DNA of 13,782 bases from Symbiodinium natans (taxonomy: Eukaryota > Sar > Dinophyceae > Suessiales > Symbiodiniaceae). The stretch is from positions 1 to 13,782 of the forward strand of contig CAJNDS010001579.1 in the NCBI GenBank assembly GCA_905221605.1, written 5' to 3'. Both the position numbers and the translations under genes were made by a program. Under the pieces are notes generated by a model that saw only the letters and a program-made list of their open reading frames with translations, ran no database searches and was not told where the DNA came from. Positions 7,986 to 13,782 of this stretch are shown here, piece by piece. Each line of letters starts with the position of its first letter. Within the stretch, counting starts at the first letter, position 1.

Positions 7986-8666
7986 TCATGGCTGCTGGGT
8001 GTCCTGCGCTGTGACGATGTCCCACAAGTCATCGGAGAGGACCAATGTGTCCAATGGGGTTGGCTCCCCATCTAAGACCGTGCACACTTCTTGGTTCCTG
8101 CTCTGCAGACGGCCTTGGGCTGCCGCTGCTATGGTAGCGGATGTAGGAAGCTGTTCCATCAGTTCCATCTCCAGCGAATGGCTTGACACGCTGGCGATTC
8201 GCAGCACCTCCTCACCGGCCACCGTGGTGAACACGACGTCGACGGTATTTTGATCCACGGGCATCAAACTGCAAGTAATAACCAAAGGCGAGGGCACTTC
8301 TCGGACATAGACCTTCCCTGCTGGAAGATTGATCCAATTGTCAAAGTGCAGTTCTTCCGCTTCGAAGACAGCAACATGAGGTGCTTCTGGATGCCATTGG
8401 GTAAATCGGCATTCCAGCCTATTCATGCCTCTGACGCAAAAGGCAGGCATATACCATCCAGGGGCTGTCTCTGTGGCAAGCGCAGCGCCACTCAAGCCAA
8501 TCAGCGACCAGGCGCCAGGACCGCCATCCAAACACCGGCTCCATTCAAGACGGCAACCATCCATCTTGCAGGTTTCGATCACTGGCAGAAAGTGCGGCTT
8601 GTGTTCTATCTGAGCCAAGACTGCTGCGAATGCCTTGCTTGCAAGAATGTGCGACTTTCTTCTCTC
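7986..8666 (-). CDS. Unrecognised protein, downstream part of a split gene
   Basis: The frame is open from just after a TGA at 8667-8669 down to the TGA at 7986-7988, about 226 codons. The first ATG is at 8562-8564, giving 192 residues. Composition is that of a real protein: mixed, globular, with several Trp and Cys (GCRLEWSRCLDGGPGAW, FTQWHPEAP). I do not recognise the family. The last 80 residues (VVFTTVAGEEVLRIASVSS through LDTLVLSDDLWDIV) have a strand-strand-helix-strand look reminiscent of a ubiquitin-like fold, a weak inference. The short acidic frame at 8606-8806 overlaps its 5' end in another frame. The two are probably one gene joined by an intron or broken by a frameshift. It lies on the same strand as, and 272 bp upstream of, the Helitron-type gene. 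Confidence 0.5.
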   Translation of the reverse strand, partial: ERRKSHILASKAFAAVLAQIEHKPHFLPVIETCKMDGCRLEWSRCLDGGPGAWSLIGLSGAALATETAPGWYMPAFCVRGMNRLECRFTQWHPEAPHVAVFEAEELHFDNWINLPAGKVYVREVPSPLVITCSLMPVDQNTVDVVFTTVAGEEVLRIASVSSHSLEMELMEQLPTSATIAAAAQGRLQSRNQEVCTVLDGEPTPLDTLVLSDDLWDIVTAQDTQQP

Positions 8667-8806
8667 TCACGCGCAGCTTCCTCAGCTTCGTGCAGTTCTT
8701 TTTCAACCCAGTCCCTATCGTCGAACCCGTCCTCACCGTCCGCCTGTTCAAAACCGCGAATGGGGCGGTCTGTGCCCTGGAAGTCCTCGTCCATGTCTTC
8801 GGACAT
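8606..8806 (-). CDS. Short acidic ORF, probable 5' part of the split gene
   Basis: It runs from ATG at 8804-8806 to a stop at 8606-8608, giving 66 residues. It starts MSEDMDEDFQGTDRP and becomes a charged helix (DDRDWVEKELHEAEEAARER). Its last third overlaps the following open frame (7986-8666), which lacks an early ATG. That overlap is the pattern expected if translation should pass from this frame to the next between about 8667 and 8606. No clear intron signals were found, and dinoflagellate splice sites are non-standard, so a frameshift mutation and a small intron are both possible. No function can be assigned. Confidence 0.4.
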   Translation of the reverse strand: MSEDMDEDFQGTDRPIRGFEQADGEDGFDDRDWVEKELHEAEEAAREREESRTFLQARHSQQSWLR

Positions 8807-8807
8807 C

Positions 8808-8884
8808 GTGGCACCAGTCGACCTGAGAAGCAAGGGTGTCGGCTAGATTAGGACATGGCCGTCGCACCAGTCGACCTGAGGACA
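8808..8884 (+). repeat. 54-bp tandem duplication
   Basis: The sequence GCACCAGTCGACCTGAG occurs at about 8810 and again at about 8864 in the same orientation, with matching flanks (ACATCGTGGCACC versus ACATGGCCGTCGCACC). It covers the region just 5' of the ATG of the small acidic ORF, so it probably marks its upstream region. Confidence 0.7.
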
Positions 8885-8895
8885 AAGGCCAGTAG

Positions 8896-9281
8896 TCTTC
8901 TTTCATTAGAAGTCGAACTACATTTCCCGCAGAAAAATGGTTGATAATGGGGTCCGGGAAAAGGGTGCAGCTAGGGGCGGGGGGCAAAGCAGTTGAATTA
9001 TTTGGGTGGGTTTTCCTGGTTCCTGGCAACCTGCATAAAGAGTCGAACGTTCCAGCAATCCTCAGAGCTTCGGAATAAGTCACACTGGGTTCCTGGCTCC
9101 TTTCAGGCCTCATAATGAGTCGAACTGAGTTCTCTGTGCGTGGCAACGTGCAGAAGACTTGTCTAGCAACTCTCAGAGTGACCAGTGGGTCTTGCGCGTG
9201 TTCAATATAAGTCGAACTGGGCTCCCGGCTGTTTGTTAATTGTGCAACAATTCAAACTGATCTTCTGGCGTTCTGGTTCTG
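8896..9281 (+). repeat. Dispersed block, copy A (long form)
   Basis: This 386-bp non-coding block starts at CTTCTTTCATTAGAAGTCGA. It is repeated in the same orientation at 9361-9640. The copies agree closely over four segments. Copy A has about 65 bp (8998-9062) and about 39 bp (9146-9184) that copy B lacks. It contains several AGTCGAAC motifs. No coding potential seen. Confidence 0.85.
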
Positions 9282-9360
9282 GGAACCTTCGTAACAAGTC
9301 GAACGAGGCTGTGTCTCTTGAAAGTATATAGTCATTTTACGTAATTAGAATAGGGTGTGT

Positions 9361-9640
9361 CTTCTTTCATTAGAAATCGAACTGCATTTCCCGCAGAGAA
9401 ACGGTTGTTAAGGAGGTCCGGGAAGGAGGTGCAGCTAGGGGTGGGGGGCAAAGTGGTTGAACAGAGCTTCGGAATAAGTCACGCTGGGTTCCTTGCTCCT
9501 TTCAGGCCTCATAATGAGTCGAACTGAGTTCTCTGTGCGTGGCAGTGGGTCTTGCGCGTGTTCAATACAAGTCGAACTGGGCTCCCGGCTGTGTGTTAAT
9601 TCTGCGACAAGTCAAATGGATCTTCTGGCTCCTGGATTCA
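9361..9640 (+). repeat. Dispersed block, copy B (short form)
   Basis: Direct repeat of 8896-9281 with two internal deletions, one ending at a shared CA. Further partial relatives follow: CAACTGGGCTCCCGG occurs near 9995 and 10340, and GATAGATCGA near 9645 and 10053. The block therefore belongs to a larger, decaying repeat family. Bases 9282-9360 between the two copies show nothing. Confidence 0.85.
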
Positions 9641-9705
9641 TCACGATAGATCGAACATGCAACCCTCTTTAAGTCGAACCAACCATTTTGGACAGGCAAA
9701 AAGGC
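9641..9705. other. Transition sequence with GTCGAAC motifs
   Basis: A short AT/GC-mixed stretch with AGATCGAACATGC and AAGTCGAACCAACC. Related wording recurs at about 9990, 10125, 10330 and 10375. No gene. Confidence 0.4.
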
Positions 9706-10431
9706 CAGCGGTGGGGCCCCGGAAGGGTGGGGAGGGGGAGAAGGGGGGGGTGGTGGGGCGTGGTGGGAACCCCACATAATTCGTGAAGAGGCGGGGGAGG
9801 GGGGGTGAGTGGGGGGGGAGGGGGGGGGCAGCGGGGCTGGAACCAACAAATTCGGGAAAAACGGCTGGGAAGGGGGGTGGGTGGAGGTTGGGGATCGGGG
9901 GGGGGGGAGGGGGAGGGGGGCTAGGGGGGGCGGGAGGGGGGTGGCAGGCGGGCGGGAGGGGGGGGGGGCCGGGTGCCCTCATTTTCAATCGAACCAACTG
10001 GGCTCCCGGCTGTGTGTTGGTTCTGCGGGCCTCTCGCTCCTGCCTCATCCCGGATAGATCGACATGCAGGGGGGGGGGGGGGCCCTCGGAGGGTGCGCGG
10101 GTGGGGGTCTTGTAACCCTCATTTAAAGTCGAACAACAATCGGGGCAAACCGGTGAGGGGGGGACGGGGGGGGGAGGGGGGGGGGGACGGGGGGGGGGCG
10201 AGGGGGGGGGGGGAGGGGGGGTGGTGGAGGGGGGGCGGGGGGGGTGGGGGGAAGGGGGAGGGGGGTTAGGGGGGGGGGAGGGGGGTGGCAGGCGGGCGGG
10301 AGGGGGGGGGAGGGGGGGGTGCCCTCATTTTAAGTCGAACCAACTGGGCTCCCGGGGTCTTGTAACCCTCATTTAAGTCGAACCAACAATTTCGGGCAAA
10401 ACGGGTGAGGGGGTGTGGGGGTGGGGGGGGT

Positions 10432-10469
<38 letters not shown>

Positions 10470-10490
10470 GGGGGGGCGGGAGGGTTTTTG
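9706..10490 (+). repeat. Strongly G-biased tract with long poly-G runs
   Basis: The plus strand is dominated by G runs broken by single A, T or C. The longest is 35 consecutive G at 10432-10466. Islands of ordinary sequence with GTCGAAC motifs interrupt it at about 9985-10065, 10115-10155 and 10320-10400. Many overlapping G-quadruplex patterns are possible. Apparent Gly- or Pro-rich reading frames come from base composition. Confidence 0.9.
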
Positions 10491-10546
10491 TTGGTTCGGG
10501 CAGTTTTTTTAGGTTGTTTGGGCGTTTCTCCAAAGTAAAGGAAAGT

Positions 10547-10975
10547 GATAAGGTTGCTCTAGTTGCTGTTTGAGGGTCTGGACTGGGCTTGTGGTGATTC
10601 CTAGGCATCAGCCGGCACATGTCTCCAGCAATGATTGTTGCTCTCTAGAAAATGCTCAGTGATAAGGCTGCTCTAATTGCTGTTTGAGGGTCTGGACTGG
10701 GCTTGTGGGGACTCCTAGCCAGCAGCGGGGACATGTTGCCAGCCATGGTTGTTGCTCTCTCAAAAATGCTCAGTGATAAGGCTGCTCTAGTTGCTGCTTG
10801 AGGGTCTGGGCTGGGCTTGTGGTGATTCCCAGCCACCAGCTGGCACATGTCTCCGGCAATTGCTCTCTAGAAAATGCTCAGTGATAAGGCTGCTCTAGTT
10901 GCTGTTTGAGGGTCTGGACTGGGCTTGTGGTGATTCCGAGCCATCCCAGCCATGGTTGTTGTTGCTTTCTAGAAA
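10547..10975 (+). repeat. Four-copy tandem repeat, 109-114 bp unit
   Basis: Each copy opens with GATAAGGCTGCTCTAGTTGC (first copy GATAAGGTTGC) at 10547, 10661, 10774 and 10883, so the spacings are 114, 113 and 109. Shared wording includes GAGGGTCTGGACTGGGCTTG and CTCTCTAGAAAATGCTCAG. The variable spacing breaks any reading frame, so it is regarded as non-coding. Confidence 0.92.
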
Positions 10976-11180
10976 AAATGAACCAGAATAGGGATTTCCA
11001 AGGGCAATTTTGCAAATACGTTGAATTTACTTAAACCTCTTTGTGTGCCAGTCAAGTATGTTGAGTGCGCAAAAATTTGCCCAGTGGAAAGGGCGTCAGT
11101 TCACTTCCAGGTGATGGTACAGACTATTTGCGAGCGATTCGTTATGCAACACATACAATTTCTATTTATCCTGTCCTTGA
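10976..11180. other. Unique-looking spacer before the telomere array
   Basis: About 200 bp of mixed sequence without obvious repeats or an ORF of note, ending TATCCTGTCCTTGA directly against the TTTAGGG array. Confidence 0.5.
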
Positions 11181-11440
11181 GGGTTTAGGGTTTAGGGTTT
11201 AGGGTTTAGGGTTTAGGGTTTAGGGTTTAGGGTTTAGGGTTTAGGGTTTAGGGTTTAGGGTTTAGGGTTTAGGGTTTAGGGTTTAGGGTTTAGGGTTTAG
11301 GGTTTAGGGTTTAGGGTTAGGTTTAGGGTTTAGGGTTTAGGGTTTAGGGTTTAGGGTTTAGGGTTTAGGGTTTAGGGTTTAGGGTTTAGGGTTTAGGGTT
11401 TAGGGTTTAGGGTTTAGGGTTTAGGGTTTAGGGTTTAGGG
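11181..11440 (+). repeat. TTTAGGG telomere-type array, central
   Basis: About 37 copies of TTTAGGG on plus, nearly perfect apart from one short unit near 11315. It is interstitial in this window, because more than 2 kb of other sequence follows. It forms the first element of the higher-order unit repeated at 12530. Confidence 0.97.
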
Positions 11441-11610
11441 TTCAGCATCTCAAGTTCGAGCATTTACTGGGCCAGCAGTGTATCTAGGCAAACGGAAAAA
11501 AACCCACCCGCCCAAAGAATCCCATAACATTAAGAAAATAGAAGGTTACTCATTCTCTCTTCGGATGCACCAATCACGCCGTAGTACCAAGCACTTAACA
11601 CAAGCCACAC
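11441..11610. repeat. Subtelomeric block, copy 1 (partner at 12701-12868)
   Basis: 170 bp starting TTCAGCATCTCAAGTTCGAG directly after the telomere array. It recurs nearly identically at 12701, an offset of 1260 bp, with only a few substitutions and single-base indels (for example CACGCCGTAG versus CACGGCGTAG). No ORF. Confidence 0.93.
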
Positions 11611-11815
11611 TAGGCCTTGAGGCCTTGAAACCCTAAATTGAGGCCCTGAAACCCTAAACACCAGACCTTGAGGCCCTGAAACCCTGAAACCCTAAATACT
11701 AGGCCGTGAGGCCGTGAAACCCTAAACAGCAGGCCTTGAGGCCCTGAAACCCTAAACACCAGGCCGTGAGGCCTTGAAACCCTAACCATTAGGCCCGGAA
11801 ATCCTAAACACCTTT
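11611..11815 (+). repeat. ~30-bp repeat with embedded CCCTAAA, copy 1
   Basis: About seven imperfect units of the form AGGCCTTGAGGCC followed by CTGAAACCCTAAACACC. Each carries GAAACCCTAAA, the telomere repeat in the opposite orientation to the neighbouring arrays, and a near-palindromic GGCCTTGAGGCC. Short frames read through it are artefacts. Confidence 0.88.
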
Positions 11816-11824
11816 GGACGAAAC

Positions 11825-12300
11825 GACCTTGCCCATTAAAAAATGACCTAGCCCAGTAAAAAAATGACCTAGCCCAGTAAAAAAATGACCTTGCCAGTAA
11901 AAAAATGACCTTGCCCAGTAAAAAATGACCTTGCCCAGTAATGACCTTGCCCAGTAAAAAAATGACCTTGCCCAGTACGACCTTGCCCAGTAAAAAAATG
12001 ACCTTGCCCAGTAAAAAAATGACCTTGCCCAGTAAAAAAATGACCTTGCCCAGTAAAAAAATGACCTTGCCCAGTAAAAAAATGACCTTGCCAGTAAAAA
12101 AATGACCTTGCCCAGTAAAAAGATGACCTTGCCCAATAAAAAAATGACCTTGCCCAATAATGACCTTGCCCAGTAAAAAAATGACCTTGCCCAGTAAAAA
12201 AATGACCTTGCCCAGTAAAAACATGCCCTTGCCCAGTAAAAAGATGACCTTGCCCAGAAAAAAGATGACCTTGCCCAGTAAAAAGATGACCTTGCCCAGT
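11825..12300 (+). repeat. 21-bp minisatellite array, first
   Basis: Roughly 23 copies of TGACCTTGCCCAGTAAAAAA (plus one more A). Variants have a shorter A run, CCTAGCCC, CAATAA ends, or a contracted TAATGACC junction. The left edge is marked by CCTTTGGACGAAACGACC. Since 21 is divisible by three, long antisense frames appear but carry no real coding signal. Confidence 0.95.
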
Positions 12301-12310
12301 ACACCCAATT

Positions 12311-12376
12311 TTTACTGGGAAAGGTCATTTTTTTTACTGGGCAAGGTCATTTTTTTACTGGGCAAGGTCGTTTTTT
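12311..12376 (-). repeat. Inverted segment of the 21-bp minisatellite
   Basis: Here the plus strand reads TTTACTGGGCAAGGTCATTT, the reverse complement of the array unit, for about three units. It turns at ACACCCAATTTTTACTGGG (about 12301-12320). It ends at AAGGTCGTTTTTTGGACGAA, where the array's own left-edge marker (GGACGAAA) reappears in direct orientation. Confidence 0.9.
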
Positions 12377-12490
12377 GGACGAAAAGACCTTGAACAGTAA
12401 AAAAAAATGGACCTTGTCCCAGTATAAAAAAAATGACCGTGCAGTTAAAAAAAATGAACCTGGCCCAGTTAAAAAGAGACCTTGCCAGTA
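12377..12490 (+). repeat. Degenerate 21-bp minisatellite units
   Basis: Five or so diverged direct units after the inversion, such as GACCTTGAACAGTA, GGACCTTGTCCCAGTA and GAACCTGGCCCAGTT. Divergence is clearly higher than in the two main arrays, suggesting an older array edge. Bases 12491-12529 are AT-rich with nothing else visible. Confidence 0.8.
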
Positions 12491-12529
12491 ACCCTTACTA
12501 CATTTGTAAAATATATATGGAAAGAGAGG

Positions 12530-12700
12530 TTTAGGGTTTAGGGTTTAGGGTTTTAGGGTTTAGGGTTTAGGGTTTAGGTTTAGGGTTAGGGTTTAGGGGT
12601 TAGGGTTTAGGGTTTAGGGTTTAGGTAGGGTTTTAGGGTTTAGGGTTTAGGGTTTAGGGTTTAGGGTTTAGGTTTAGGGTTTAGGGTTTAGGGTTTAGGG
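12530..12700 (+). repeat. TTTAGGG telomere-type array, right, degenerate
   Basis: About 24 units on plus, with more variants than the central array (TTTTAGGG, TTAGGG, GGGGTTAGGG, TTTAGG). It sits at the same place in the higher-order unit as 11181-11440. Confidence 0.95.
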
Positions 12701-12868
12701 TTCAGCATCTCAAGTTCGAGTATTTACTAGGCCAGCAGTGTATCTAGGCAACGGAAAAAACCCACCCGCCCAAAGAATCCCATAACATTAAGAAAATAGA
12801 AGGTTACTTATTTTCTCTTCGGATGCACCAATCACGGCGTAGTACCAAGCACTTAACACAAGCCACAC
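12701..12868. repeat. Subtelomeric block, copy 2 (partner at 11441-11610)
   Basis: Near-identical second copy of the block following the central telomere array, same orientation. A poly-A and two other single-base differences are visible. Confidence 0.93.
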
Positions 12869-13083
12869 CCAGCCTTGAGGCCTTGAAACCCTAAACACCA
12901 GGCCTTGAGGCCCTGAAACCCTAAACACTAGGCCTTGAGGCCCTGAAACCCTAAAACCTAAATACTAGGCCGTGAGGCCGTGAAATCCTAAACAGCAGGC
13001 CTTGAGGCCCTGAAACCCTAAACACCAGGCCGTGAGGCCTTGAAACCCTAACCATGAGGCCCGGAAATCCTAAACACCTTTGG
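12869..13083 (+). repeat. ~30-bp repeat with embedded CCCTAAA, copy 2
   Basis: Same family and order of variants as 11611-11815 (TACTAGGCCGTGAGGCCGTG and AACAGCAGGCC appear in both). One extra unit is present near the left side. It ends with the same CACCTTTGGACGAAACGACC junction into the minisatellite. Confidence 0.88.
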
Positions 13084-13090
13084 ACGAAAC

Positions 13091-13782
13091 GACCTTGCCC
13101 AGTAAAAAAATGACCTAGCCCAGCAACAAAATGACCTAGCCCAGTAAAAAAATGACCTTGCCAGTAAAAAATGACCTTGCCCAGTAAAAAATGACCTTGC
13201 CCAGTAAAAAAATGACCTTGCCCAGTAAAAAAATGACCTTGCCCAGTAAAAAAAATGACCTTGCCCAGTAAAAAAATGACCTTGCCCAATAAAAAAAGGA
13301 CCTTGCCCAGTAATGACCTTGCCCAGTAAAAAAAATGACCTTGCCCAATAAAAAAAGGACCTTGCCCAGTAATGACCTTGCCCAGTAAAAAAATGACCTT
13401 GCCCAGTAAAAAAATGACCTTTCCCAGTAAAAAAATGACCTTGCCCAGTAAAAAAATGACCTTGCCCAATAAAAAAATGACCTTGCCCAGTAAAAAATGA
13501 CCTTGCCCACTAAAAAAATGACCTTGCCCAGTAATGACCTTGCCCAGTAAAAAAATGACCTTGCCCAGTAAAAAAATGACCTTGCCCAGTAAAAAAATGA
13601 CCTTGCCCAGTAAAAAAATGACCTTGCCCAGTAATGACCTTGCCCAATAAAAAATGACCTTGCCCAGTAAAAAATGACCTTGCCCAGTAAAAAAATGACC
13701 TTGCCCAGTAAAAAAATGACCTTGCCCAGTAAAAAAATGACCTTGCCCAGTAAAAAATGACCTTGCCCAGTAAAAAAATGAC
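13091..13782 (+). repeat. 21-bp minisatellite array, second, runs off the window
   Basis: Roughly 33 copies of the TGACCTTGCCCAGTAAAAAA unit. They are more uniform than in the first array, with recurring contracted units (CCCAGTAATGACC). No inversion is present in the visible part. The window ends inside the array. Confidence 0.96.

Noticed and set aside
9783-10269. Gly-rich frames on plus and Pro-rich frames on minus.
   Set aside because: These follow directly from poly-G composition and are broken at each sequence island.
8905-10390. tRNA genes suggested by GTTCGACT B-box-like sequences.
   Set aside because: No A box at suitable distance, no acceptor stem and no cloverleaf could be formed around the copies inspected.
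11825-13782. Long minus-strand reading frames with repeated WARSFFY or GQGHFF peptides.
   Set aside because: A 21-bp unit without stop codons keeps all frames open. Frames change at every short unit, and there is no codon-level conservation.
11825-13782. Regular short repeats that might suggest a CRISPR array, or TGACCTTG as nuclear-receptor half-sites (AAGGTCA).
   Set aside because: There are no unique spacers between the repeats, so this is not CRISPR. Nuclear receptors are not expected in this kind of organism, and the motif is only part of a minisatellite unit.

Overview
The window looks like a subtelomeric or otherwise repeat-rich stretch of a eukaryotic nuclear genome, most likely a dinoflagellate of the Symbiodinium group. 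The reasons are long arrays of the telomere heptamer TTTAGGG, a GC-rich intronless 6.4-kb reading frame with dinoflagellate-style protein composition, and several families of simple tandem repeat. Plants and some other algae share TTTAGGG, so the assignment rests on overall character and not on a diagnostic gene. No bacterial features, rRNA genes or credible tRNA genes were seen.

Layout. Bases 1-88 are a TTTAGGG array, followed by an 11-bp minisatellite (117-193), a 75-87 bp sequence present twice (229-303 and 536-622), and A-rich then G-rich low-complexity DNA between the copies. Bases 745-870 carry a decayed minus-strand fragment that repeats part of the large gene's C-terminal domain. A 14-bp perfect palindrome lies at 1191-1204. 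Bases 1336-7713 (minus strand) are one intact 2125-residue reading frame. Its N-terminus holds a small Cys motif and eight 28-residue repeats. These are followed by a second Cys cluster, a Helitron Rep nuclease (HUH plus YxxxY), a PIF1-family helicase, a C2HC zinc finger, a Lys/Ala-rich linker and a Josephin-like (ataxin-3 type) cysteine protease domain. Bases 7986-8806 (minus) hold a second, unrecognised gene split over two overlapping frames.

From about 8808 to the end no convincing gene is present. The region contains a duplicated block of about 390 bp with deletions in one copy, a recurring GTCGAAC motif, a strongly G-biased tract with a run of 35 G, and four copies of a 109-114 bp tandem repeat. 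These are followed by a higher-order repeat of about 1.26 kb. Each unit is a TTTAGGG array, a block of about 170 bp, a set of ~30-bp repeats containing CCCTAAA, and a 21-bp minisatellite. The last array runs off the window.

How it fits together. The large protein has everything expected of a rolling-circle Helitron transposase (single-strand nicking and joining, DNA unwinding, zinc-binding modules). It also carries a predicted deubiquitinase-like domain at its extreme C-terminus. Other Helitron-group elements are known to carry OTU-type cysteine proteases, so the Josephin-like domain may be an independent acquisition of a similar activity. This fusion is the most interesting item in the window. 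The second is the composite telomere-repeat/minisatellite unit at the right, including a foldback inversion inside the 21-bp array.
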